The notes: generated from the sequence alone by a model not told the origin. A stretch of DNA of 6,767 nt from Bacteroidota bacterium (GCA_028288545.1 JAQBNQ010000350.1:1-6767); one strand, 5' to 3'; numbered from the stretch's first letter, positions 1 through 5,649 are shown. Program-made: numbers and translations.

Positions 1-513
1 ATGAGCGCCGTGCTGGACGCAGCTGTTTTTCCGGGAACACAAGGTGGGCCATTAGAACACGTTATTGCGGCAAAAGCAATTGCCTTTGGCGAAGCGCTTA
101 CGGATGAATTTAAAACTTACCAAAAGCAGGTACAGAACAATGCGCAGGCGCTTGCCAAAGCTTTAACCAACAAAAACTACCAGATAATATCTGGCGGAAC
201 CGACAACCACCTGATGTTAATTGATCTTCGGAATAAAAACATTTCAGGCAAACAAGCAGAAAACGCTCTGGTAAAGGCCGACATTACCTGCAACAAAAAC
301 ATGGTGCCGTTTGATGATAAATCGCCATTTGTTACCTCAGGAATTCGTTTAGGCACACCGGCTATTACTACCCGTGGATTGAAGGAAAAAGATATGCAGC
401 AGGTTGCAGACTGGATAGACCAAATAGTTTGCAACGTTGAGAATGAAGCGCTCATTAGCAAAACAAAAAGCGAAGTGAACGAGTTTATGAAGCAGTTTCC
501 GCTATATGAATAA
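1..513 (+). CDS. glyA: Serine hydroxymethyltransferase, C-terminal part (gene runs off the left edge)
   Basis: GlyA is a cytosolic PLP enzyme that interconverts serine plus tetrahydrofolate with glycine plus 5,10-methylene-tetrahydrofolate, the main supply of one-carbon units. The 170 residues visible match the C-terminal half of the family. The segment GTQGGPLEHVIAAKA (residues 12-26 here) follows the PLP-lysine region, which lies outside the window. GGTDNH is at 65-70, NKNMVPFD at 98-105, and SGIRLGTPAITTRG at 113-126; Arg116 in the last should be the arginine that binds the substrate carboxylate (Arg363 in E. coli). The full protein is about 420 residues, so roughly 250 are missing to the left. 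The ATG at base 1 is an internal methionine and not the true start. The natural end is present (TAA at 511-513), and the TPR gene follows after 15 bases. Identification is very secure. Confidence 0.97.
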   Translation: MSAVLDAAVFPGTQGGPLEHVIAAKAIAFGEALTDEFKTYQKQVQNNAQALAKALTNKNYQIISGGTDNHLMLIDLRNKNISGKQAENALVKADITCNKNMVPFDDKSPFVTSGIRLGTPAITTRGLKEKDMQQVADWIDQIVCNVENEALISKTKSEVNEFMKQFPLYE

Positions 514-528
514 CCTGAATTAGCCATT

Positions 529-1065
529 ATGAGAAACCGGGAATTAAGAAAATTAAGGTGGGTGGTAACTTCCTTAATTATCTTAACCCTTGTACTTTCC
601 ACCTTCAACCTTCGTTCCGAAATCGATTCTCTCTATCAAAAAGGAAACGAGCAGTTCAATAAAAATCAATTTGATTCAGCTTCAGTTTATTTCGATGAAC
701 TGGTATCGGAATTTCCATTAAAAAAGGAAGGCTACTTTAACCGTGGCTTGTGCTTTTACCGCTTACAACAATATGATAAAGCCATATCCGATTTTGAAAA
801 ATGTATACAAATAGATTCTGTTTTTAAAGAAGCGAAATTCTTAAAAGCGCTATCGCTACAAAAAAAGGGAGAGCTAAAAAAGGCCTATACAGAATTTGAG
901 AAACTTAATACAACGTACACCGGATATAATGGTGCCAATAAACATGTCCGAAACTATCAATTAGCCGTAATACTAAGTAAAAACTGGTATTATATGCTCG
1001 CCATCATGTTTATGATCATTATTCTTTTTGCAGTTGTTGCAAAAACTTACACTTTCAAAAGATAA
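529..1065 (+). CDS. Membrane-anchored TPR-repeat protein, function unknown
   Basis: A 178-residue protein with a hydrophobic helix at each end and TPR-type repeats between them. The N-terminal helix covers about residues 11-28, preceded by a basic stretch (four Arg, one Lys in the first ten residues). Three 34-residue helix pairs follow at about 32-65, 66-99 and 100-133. The middle one is the clearest, with GYFNRGLCFYRLQQYDKAIS giving the usual G-Y/F-A pattern. The C-terminal helix is about 153-173 and ends in a short basic tail. With both ends basic and probably cytoplasmic, the TPR part should face the periplasm and act as a protein-binding platform; this is inference from topology. The gene starts 15 bases after glyA with no obvious terminator between, so it may share that transcript, but the functions show no evident link. 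No specific partner can be named. Confidence 0.85.
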   Translation: MRNRELRKLRWVVTSLIILTLVLSTFNLRSEIDSLYQKGNEQFNKNQFDSASVYFDELVSEFPLKKEGYFNRGLCFYRLQQYDKAISDFEKCIQIDSVFKEAKFLKALSLQKKGELKKAYTEFEKLNTTYTGYNGANKHVRNYQLAVILSKNWYYMLAIMFMIIILFAVVAKTYTFKR

Positions 1066-1113
1066 TTCTTTTAAGCGTCGAGAATAAGTATTGCCTCTTA
1101 ACTATTCCTGCTT

Positions 1114-1887
1114 TCATTTCTCCTTGTCTTCTATCCAACTTAAAGAAGCAGTTACCTTTCTCGAAAAAATGACTCCGGAATAGCCATACGAGCCCTTCCC
1201 TATAAAAATGTAGTTGTCAAATTTTACCGCCTTGCTGAAAGGAGATTCACTTCTTCTATACGGCCGCACCTTGAGTTCAAAATCGCCCGAATCTGATCTA
1301 ATAAGGTTATACTCTGTTCCCGATTCAAACTGATGCTCAAGCGATAATAAATCCGAATTGTTTTTTAATGCCCTATTACTTGCGTTCCGTAGATAATAAG
1401 CCATTGGCGTAAGCGACATAAAGGTGTCAAGCATGTTATGAAAACCTCCACACAAACCAACAAACACAGCGTTGGGGTGTGCTTTTATAGCAGTATTGAC
1501 GTTCTCATACATCAGACTATCCCAGTTCTCATCGACACCGGGATTCTGATGAGTCCATTGATCATGGGTACCAAGAAAAAAAACGTATTGCACCTTAGTA
1601 TTTATCAAAGACAATAATAAACCCGCCCATGCTTTACTTTTTCTGCCATCACCATTTTCTGTGCTAAAAAATTTTGTCTCCCGCAGGCTCTGTTCAGTTC
1701 TCTTAAGACTAAATTCTGTCATGACATCCGTTGGAATTTCCATTCCTAAAATAACTTCACGATTATGCGCTAGAAATAATTTGACAATACCCTCAACAAA
1801 TTCAGCAGGTTCAGAGGCGCCATGCGACTCTCCAACAAAAATTGCTTTATATCCGGATAGGAGATTGTAAATACTATCATTGAGCAC
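1114..1887 (-). CDS. ChaN/EreA-like (heme-binding lipoprotein superfamily) protein; 5' end disrupted
   Basis: The 257 residues from GTG 1887 carry the motif series of the ChaN / erythromycin-esterase-like superfamily: GESHG at 19-23, GMEIP at 48-52, GTHD at 106-109, WDSLMYENV at 122-130 (counterpart of the RDxxMAxNV segment), and GLCGGFHNM at 144-152. ChaN proteins are outer-membrane-associated, iron-regulated lipoproteins that bind heme, while EreA-type relatives are hydrolases; the sequence does not decide between these. The GTG start is poor, since AGGAAG directly abuts it, and it leaves no export signal. The same frame stays open upstream to TAG 2002-2004 without any ATG, GTG or TTG, and encodes a lipoprotein signal ending IISC-RAQ. 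An ATG at 2000 is one base out of frame (see the 1888-2000 entry). The restored product would be 295 residues. The gene lies downstream of the IscA-family gene on the same strand, probably co-transcribed. Family placement is good; function and integrity are uncertain. Confidence 0.75.
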   Translation of the reverse strand: MLNDSIYNLLSGYKAIFVGESHGASEPAEFVEGIVKLFLAHNREVILGMEIPTDVMTEFSLKRTEQSLRETKFFSTENGDGRKSKAWAGLLLSLINTKVQYVFFLGTHDQWTHQNPGVDENWDSLMYENVNTAIKAHPNAVFVGLCGGFHNMLDTFMSLTPMAYYLRNASNRALKNNSDLLSLEHQFESGTEYNLIRSDSGDFELKVRPYRRSESPFSKAVKFDNYIFIGKGSYGYSGVIFSRKVTASLSWIEDKEK

Positions 1888-2000
1888 CTTCCTATTAGTG
1901 ATTTGAATAGAATTTTGCCGGATATATTCTTCCGATGGGGTTTGAGCCCGGCAACTAATAATTAAAAAGGAAATTATAGGGCAGTATAGAGTCGTTTCAT
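1888..2000 (-). other. Detached signal-peptide region of the ChaN-like gene (apparent one-base frameshift)
   Basis: On the minus strand an ATG at 2000-1998 opens the short frame MKRLYTAL and hits TAA at 1976-1974. If the run CCC (GGG at 1979-1981 on the plus strand) had one more base, the frame would continue directly into the main one, giving MKRLYTAPIISFLIISC then RAQTPSEEY and on into the ChaN-like domain. That is a textbook lipoprotein signal: basic start, hydrophobic core, and lipobox IISC with Cys17. The ATG lies 29 bases after the stop of the IscA-family gene, sensible operon spacing. This is either a real frameshift mutation or a base missed in a short homopolymer during sequencing. 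Confidence 0.7.
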
Positions 2001-2029
2001 TCTACAAATTCAGCCCGGAATACTTCTCG

Positions 2030-2356
2030 CTACACCGCAAAACTCTCGCCACAGGCGCAGGTACGGGTAGCATTGGGATTTTGGAAATGAAAGCCCTTTC
2101 CGTTTAATCCATCGGTATATTCAAGGGTGGTATTACAAACGTATAGGAACGAGCGCAAGTCTGTAACCAGTTTAACGCCCTTATCTTCAAACTCCTGGTC
2201 GTCAGGATTTATTTTATTGTCGAAATCCATTTTATAGGAAAGACCCGAGCAACCGCCTCCCTGCACCGAAACACGGACAAAATGCCCACCGTCCATGTGC
2301 TTTTCAGCCATAATCTCGTCTATTTTTGCTTTAGCTTTTTCTGATACGAACAACAT
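2030..2356 (-). CDS. iscA: A-type iron-sulfur cluster carrier (IscA/ErpA/SufA family)
   Basis: A 108-residue cytosolic protein that receives Fe-S clusters from the assembly scaffold and hands them to apo-proteins. All three conserved cysteines of the family are present: Cys36 in GGGCSG, and Cys100 and Cys102 in TCACGESF near the C terminus. Full family length is about 105-120 residues, so the gene is intact. ATG at 2356 is the only sensible start and places the protein's first beta strand correctly; the ribosome site is weak (AAAGAA just upstream), as is usual in Bacteroidota. An exact Bacteroidetes -7 element lies about 40 bases upstream. The ChaN-like gene follows 29 bases downstream if its ATG at 2000 is used. 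IscA, SufA and ErpA cannot be told apart from sequence alone, and no other isc or suf gene is in the window, so the symbol is provisional. Confidence 0.93.
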   Translation of the reverse strand: MLFVSEKAKAKIDEIMAEKHMDGGHFVRVSVQGGGCSGLSYKMDFDNKINPDDQEFEDKGVKLVTDLRSFLYVCNTTLEYTDGLNGKGFHFQNPNATRTCACGESFAV

Positions 2357-2393
2357 AATTTCTTTACCGCTTAGGTGATAAAATCTACTTACG

Positions 2394-2430
2394 CAAAGTT
2401 AACAGCTTATTTCTTTCTTTGTTCACAAAA
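2394..2430 (-). promoter_or_regulatory. Probable Bacteroidetes-type promoter of the IscA-family gene
   Basis: On the minus strand the -7 element TAACTTTG (bases 2401-2394) matches the Bacteroidetes consensus TAnnTTTG exactly and is followed by CG. A TTTTG at 2430-2426 could be the -33 element, with 24 bases between the two, somewhat longer than the usual 19-21. Transcription would begin near 2387, leaving a leader of about 30 bases before ATG 2356. Confidence 0.5.
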
Positions 2431-2446
2431 AGAGCAAATGCATAGC

Positions 2447-2495
2447 CACAGATTCACAGATTAAACGCAAATAGATTTATTTCAATCTGTGAATC
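2447..2495. repeat. 12-bp perfect inverted repeat, REP-like, in the divergent intergenic region
   Basis: GATTCACAGATT at 2451-2462 is the exact reverse complement of AATCTGTGAATC at 2484-2495, separated by 21 bases. The left arm is also part of a tandem duplication of CACAGATT (2447-2454 and 2455-2462). The phrase CCACAGATTCACAGATT resembles short dispersed repeats I have seen in Bacteroidota intergenic DNA, from memory. There is no T-run after the right arm, so a terminator is unlikely. An operator for a dimeric regulator is possible but the 21-base spacer is long. Confidence 0.6.
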
Positions 2496-2526
2496 CCAGG
2501 CCGGTAGGGGGTGGGCAAATGATTTT

Positions 2527-2955
2527 ATGACTTTTGACGGAAAAAATGATTTTATGTTAAAAATTGAGCACATCGGAATAGCGGTTAAAGACCTGGAGGC
2601 ATCAAACAAGCTTTTTGGGCAGTTATTAGGAAGCCCTCATTATAAGGTTGAATCTGTAGCTTCAGAGAATGTGGATACGTCTTTTTTCCAAATAGGAGCC
2701 TCCAAAATTGAATTGCTACATGCCACCAATGCCGAAAGCGCCATTGCCAAATTTATTGATAAAAAGGGCGAAGGCATTCATCACATTGCATTTGCGGTAG
2801 AGGATATTGAAAAAGAGGTGGAACGGCTTAAAAACGAAGGTTTTCAGGCTATTTCAGATAAGCCAAAACCGGGAGCAGATAACAAGCTGGTTTTCTTTTT
2901 TCATCCTAAAAGCACGAACGGGGTTTTGATTGAATTGTGCCAGGAGATGAAATAA
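2527..2955 (+). CDS. mce: Methylmalonyl-CoA epimerase
   Basis: This cytosolic metalloenzyme converts (S)- to (R)-methylmalonyl-CoA, linking propionyl-CoA carboxylase and methylmalonyl-CoA mutase. The vicinal-oxygen-chelate fold is visible as two repeats: KIEHIGIAVKDLEAS near the start and GIHHIAFAVEDIEKE in the second half. Counting from the inner ATG at 2554, likely metal ligands are His6, Glu53 (KIELL), His77 and Glu127 (LIELC); their spacing parallels His12/Gln65/His91/Glu141 of the Propionibacterium enzyme. The first ATG at 2527 gives 142 residues, but the nine extra residues MTFDGKNDF precede the normal family start MLKIEHIGI, so 2554 (133 residues) is the more likely start. The 13-mer AAATGATTTTATG occurs at both candidate starts, 27 bases apart. 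The gene stands alone, with a hairpin after it and 170 bases of intergenic DNA before it. Confidence 0.95.
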   Translation: MTFDGKNDFMLKIEHIGIAVKDLEASNKLFGQLLGSPHYKVESVASENVDTSFFQIGASKIELLHATNAESAIAKFIDKKGEGIHHIAFAVEDIEKEVERLKNEGFQAISDKPKPGADNKLVFFFHPKSTNGVLIELCQEMK

Positions 2956-2981
2956 TTAGCGAATGGGGGAATTAGCGAATG
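2954..2981. repeat. Short direct repeat AATTAGCGAATG (two copies)
   Basis: The 12-mer AATTAGCGAATG occurs at 2954-2965, starting within the epimerase stop codon, and again at 2970-2981, with four G bases between. It is non-coding and adjoins the GC-rich hairpin at 2992-3013. Function is not evident; it could be part of a compound dispersed repeat together with that hairpin. Confidence 0.6.
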
Positions 2982-2991
2982 AATAGTGTAG

Positions 2992-3017
2992 GGGCAGACC
3001 CACGTGTCTGCCCTTTT
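2992..3017 (+). terminator. GC-rich hairpin with short T-run after the epimerase gene (terminator or REP-like)
   Basis: GGGCAGAC (2992-2999) pairs perfectly with GTCTGCCC (3006-3013) across a six-base loop CCACGT, followed by TTTT (3014-3017). The eight-pair, mostly G-C stem 36 bases after the epimerase stop fits a factor-independent terminator with a short U-tract. The whole phrase GGGGCAGACCCACGTGTCTG also resembles a dispersed palindrome I recall from other genomes, so it may be a repeat element serving as a terminator. Confidence 0.55.
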
Positions 3018-3041
3018 GGAAGTTGAGTAATTATCACATTT

Positions 3042-3737
3042 ATGAAATACAAACACATCTTTTTTGATCTGGATCATACGCTTTGGGATTTTGAAACGAA
3101 CTCGCGGCGGGCGTTGATGCAGATATTTGATGAGAATGATTTAGGTGGAAAAGGAATTCCCTCATTCGAAAAGTTTCATGAAAAATATGTGCCTATTAAC
3201 GACCGCTATTGGGCCCGCTATCATCATGGTATTGTGTCTAAGGAACAAGTGCGCCACGGCAGGTTTAATGACACCTTAAAGGCCTTTAAAATTGATGATA
3301 CTGCACTTGCCGAGGTAATGGCGGAAAGTTACGTAACGCTTAGTCCCCGCAATACGGCGTTATTTCCTGATGCCATGGATGTGCTGAAATACCTGCAGGA
3401 GAAAAAATATAAAATGCATCTTATTACCAATGGCTTTGCCGAGGTGCAATGGATTAAAATTGAAAACTCGGGCTTAAGGCCTTTCTTCGAACACATCATT
3501 ATTTCGGAAGAAGTAGGCACCCAAAAACCCGACAAACAAATTTTTGATTTGGCCATGGGCCGCGCATTCACACACGCTGAAGAGTGTATTATGATTGGCG
3601 ACAATTACAACACCGATATAGTAGGCGCTAAAAATGCAGGTATGGACCAGGTGTTTTTCAACCCCAATAAAAACAGGAAGCGCGAGGCTGTTACTTACGA
3701 GATAACTACTTTGACCGAGTTGAAGGGGATCCTGTAA
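3042..3737 (+). CDS. yjjG: YjjG-family HAD hydrolase (noncanonical pyrimidine nucleotidase)
   Basis: A 231-residue cytosolic haloacid-dehalogenase-type phosphatase. All four catalytic motifs are present. Motif I is FFDLDHTLWDF with the nucleophile Asp9 and acid/base Asp11. Motif II is LITNG with Thr129. Motif III is Lys162 in GTQKPDK. Motif IV is GDNYNTD with Asp187 and Asp192 holding Mg2+. A helical cap (about 18-100) sits between motifs I and II, as in subclass C1. The DLDHTLWDF signature, the GTQKPD segment and length (E. coli YjjG is 225) favour YjjG, which dephosphorylates noncanonical pyrimidine nucleoside monophosphates and so keeps damaged bases out of DNA. Exact substrate is inferred from family. 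The ATG at 3042 gives the normal family N terminus; no clear ribosome site precedes it. The next gene starts 46 bases downstream on the same strand, so the two may be co-transcribed. Confidence 0.9.
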   Translation: MKYKHIFFDLDHTLWDFETNSRRALMQIFDENDLGGKGIPSFEKFHEKYVPINDRYWARYHHGIVSKEQVRHGRFNDTLKAFKIDDTALAEVMAESYVTLSPRNTALFPDAMDVLKYLQEKKYKMHLITNGFAEVQWIKIENSGLRPFFEHIIISEEVGTQKPDKQIFDLAMGRAFTHAEECIMIGDNYNTDIVGAKNAGMDQVFFNPNKNRKREAVTYEITTLTELKGIL

Positions 3738-3783
3738 AAATTGATTAAAAACGAACTCCTAACTTCACTACTCAAAATTGCTG

Positions 3784-5022
3784 ATGTTTAAATTTGTTTT
3801 TAGCTTCTTATTAGTACTAATTCTCACCCTCTTATCATACCTGAATTACAAGCTTTACTATCAGCCGCGTTTCATTTCAATTGAAGGGAGTGAAGTAAAC
3901 GCGGATTTATACCGGCAGTTGAATTTTCTGGAAGAAGAAATGCACAAGAGCGCAGCGGATGACATGCAGGCGGTGTTTCCGGAAGGATTTATTTTTATGA
4001 ATGCGCTGTATGGTTTATCGTTGACAGAACTCGCTGCTCCGTTAAAGCACAATACAGCTTTCTACCATCATGCACATGACGAAATACAATGGGCCTTTGC
4101 ACACATGAATAGCGACAAGGGCAGGATTATTTTTGACAAATCTCTTAAAATCCCTTATGGAGCTTTTTACACCGGCTGGACAAGTTACGTATTGGGTAAA
4201 AAGCTTTCTATTGAAGAACCAGCGCTTAGAGATACAGTAGAAATCAGTTTTTTCGAATCACGCTGCAAGGAAATAGCAGCATTTATTGACAGCGAAAAAA
4301 CTCCATATGCCGAATCTTACCCGGGTTACGCATGGCCGGCTGATATGACCTTGTGCGCGGCCGCACTCGCCCTGCATGACAAAATAAGGGCACCAAAATT
4401 TCAAGGCACTATTCAGCGATGGATAGGAAAAGTGAATGAGAATTTGGATACTACCGGATTGATGCCTCATTCGGTAAATGCGATTACGGGTAGGCCAATG
4501 CAAAATGCCAGGGGCTCATCGCAAAGCCTGATGTTGAATTTTTTGTGGGATGTAGATACGTCGTTTGCCAAAAGGCAATTCGATATTTACCAAAAAATTT
4601 TTTTAGTGAAACGGTTAGGATTACCGGGTACCAGGGAATATCCGAAAGGGGTGGAAGGGGATCGTGATTCTGATTCGGGTCCTGTAGTTTGGGGCGTTGG
4701 CGCTTCCGCTTCAATTGTTGGCTTAAGAGCGACGGTATTGGCCGGAGATGAAACGACCGCAATTGGTTTGAGAAATAGTTTAGAGGCATTTGGAATACCT
4801 ACAGGAACCAAAGACCAGAAAAAATTCCTATTCGGTAAATTACCTATGGCCGACGCGTTTATTGCCTGGAGTAACTCCACTGAAACAAGCACCAACAAAA
4901 CTTTGAAAGCCGGTATATGGTGGAGAAGCGTCTTTCAGCTTTATTCATTCGCAACCCTTACTTTTATTGTTTTATTACTGGTTCGAATTTGGAAGCCAAA
5001 AGGTAAAAGCAAGGTAGCATGA
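3784..5022 (+). CDS. Doubly membrane-anchored protein with probable alpha/alpha-toroid domain, function unknown
   Basis: A 412-residue protein from ATG 3784; a TTG at 3778 could add two residues but has no better support. One membrane helix lies near the N terminus (about 4-26) and another near the C terminus (about 382-401), followed by the basic tail RIWKPKGKSKVA. Both ends should be cytoplasmic, leaving about 350 residues in the periplasm. That domain is helical with loop motifs typical of alpha/alpha toroids: IPYGAFYTGWTSYVLG (123-138), ESYPGYAWPADMTLC (177-191), GRPMQNARGSSQS (236-248) and EGDRDSDSGPVVWGVGASAS (291-310). The helix and loop order resembles linalool dehydratase/isomerase and related six-hairpin folds; this comparison is from memory and no enzyme activity can be assigned. 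Acidic and aromatic residues cluster in the motifs, consistent with an active cleft. It overlaps the next gene by ATGA at 5019-5022, implying translational coupling. Confidence 0.8.
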   Translation: MFKFVFSFLLVLILTLLSYLNYKLYYQPRFISIEGSEVNADLYRQLNFLEEEMHKSAADDMQAVFPEGFIFMNALYGLSLTELAAPLKHNTAFYHHAHDEIQWAFAHMNSDKGRIIFDKSLKIPYGAFYTGWTSYVLGKKLSIEEPALRDTVEISFFESRCKEIAAFIDSEKTPYAESYPGYAWPADMTLCAAALALHDKIRAPKFQGTIQRWIGKVNENLDTTGLMPHSVNAITGRPMQNARGSSQSLMLNFLWDVDTSFAKRQFDIYQKIFLVKRLGLPGTREYPKGVEGDRDSDSGPVVWGVGASASIVGLRATVLAGDETTAIGLRNSLEAFGIPTGTKDQKKFLFGKLPMADAFIAWSNSTETSTNKTLKAGIWWRSVFQLYSFATLTFIVLLLVRIWKPKGKSKVA

Positions 5023-5576
5023 AACCTTTAGTCATCACCATATTTTTTATCGCTTGTTGTATCTGCCCGGTTTTCTGTCAGACAAAAACAGTTCATATTT
5101 TATGTGATAAGGTCCCTGAATTGAGAATAGAGTCAACCACAACCAACAGCAAGGGGGTAAAGAAATACGTAAAGGATGTGCTGGCTAAAAATTCAAACGA
5201 CTCCATTTATTTTATCATCGAATGCCAGGATAATATGGTAATCGAAAACGTACTCCGGACAGAAAAAATAATAAGTGATGAGGTTAGATTGCGGGGAGGA
5301 CAGAACCCTAAAGTTTCAGTTTACAATAAATGCCTTAAGGAGTTTTCACTTCAACTAAAAAGCGTAAAAGTACCCGACCTTATCATTATGATTGACTCAA
5401 CTGGTAATATCAATATTGCAACAGAACCTGTTTCCCTGGATTCTATCTGCGAGAAATATAAAGGGCAGCCCATCACTATCCGGATTATTGCTGATAGAAA
5501 CTTAGCCTTCGATAAAATTGAGGGGATTCTAAACCGGTTTGAAAAGGAAAAATTTACGGTGCTACTAGGGAAATAA
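5019..5576 (+). CDS. Secreted protein with ExbD-like C-terminal domain, function unknown
   Basis: A 185-residue protein with a typical signal peptide (MKPLVITIFFIACCICPVFC, about residues 1-20), so exported; the segment before Cys20 (PVF) is not a proper lipobox, favouring ordinary cleavage. Residues about 119-185 resemble the periplasmic domain of ExbD/TolR proteins: a strand (PDLIIMIDSTGNINI), a VSLDSI helix start, then PITIRIIADRNLAFDKIEGIL, matching the family pattern of valine/isoleucine-rich strand, AD, and a following helix. Classical ExbD has an N-terminal membrane helix with a functional Asp and works with ExbB; here a cleavable signal and about 95 unassigned residues precede the domain and no ExbB partner is nearby. 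The start overlaps the stop of the upstream toroid-like gene (ATGA), and AAGGTAG lies just upstream. A bidirectional terminator begins within the stop codon. The resemblance is a pattern judgement, not a database match. Confidence 0.75.
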   Translation: MKPLVITIFFIACCICPVFCQTKTVHILCDKVPELRIESTTTNSKGVKKYVKDVLAKNSNDSIYFIIECQDNMVIENVLRTEKIISDEVRLRGGQNPKVSVYNKCLKEFSLQLKSVKVPDLIIMIDSTGNINIATEPVSLDSICEKYKGQPITIRIIADRNLAFDKIEGILNRFEKEKFTVLLGK

Positions 5577-5614
5577 AGCAGAAACGCCCCGAAAATTCGG
5601 AGCGTTTCTGCTTT
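5575..5614. terminator. Bidirectional factor-independent terminator between convergent genes
   Basis: AAAGCAGAAACGC (5575-5587) pairs perfectly over 13 bases with GCGTTTCTGCTTT (5602-5614). Inside, after one C/A mismatch, CCGAA (5589-5593) pairs with TTCGG (5596-5600). The structure sits between two convergent genes, starts in the stop codon of the ExbD-like gene, and has A-rich and T-rich flanks, so it can end transcription from both sides; the minus-strand side has the better tail (TTTATTT). Confidence 0.85.
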
Positions 5615-5618
5615 CAAG

Positions 5619-5648
5619 TCCTCCCCTTCGGGGAGGATTTAGGAGGGG
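5619..5648. repeat. GC-rich hairpin plus third complementary arm, REP-like, at the 3' end of rpoD
   Basis: TCCTCCCC (5619-5626) pairs with GGGGAGGA (5630-5637) in an eight-pair stem with a three-base loop TTC. After TTTA, a further GGAGGGG (5642-5648) is nearly the same as the right arm and could compete for the left arm, giving two alternative folds. The unit ends one base before the rpoD stop codon. From memory, the phrase TCCTCCCCTTCGGGGAGGAT recurs between genes in many Bacteroidota genomes, so I read it as a dispersed palindromic repeat. Confidence 0.6.
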
Positions 5649-5649
5649 T

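Noticed and set aside
177..608. Minus-strand open frame opposite glyA and the TPR gene start
   Set aside because: It lies antisense to secure coding sequence, has no family features, and spans the stop of glyA and start of the next gene.
1057..1072. AAAAGA / TCTTTT inverted repeat over the stop of the TPR gene as a terminator
   Set aside because: Only six pairs, all but one A-T, with no GC core; too weak to call, although some terminator between these convergent genes would be expected.
3738..3783. Promoter or terminator between the YjjG gene and the toroid-like gene
   Set aside because: No TAnnTTTG element and no stable hairpin were found in these 46 bases; read-through from the upstream gene is the simpler reading.
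4258..4898. Three overlapping minus-strand open frames inside the toroid-like gene
   Set aside because: They overlap each other and the well-supported plus-strand gene, and their translations are low-complexity and unlike any protein family; shadows of the real frame.
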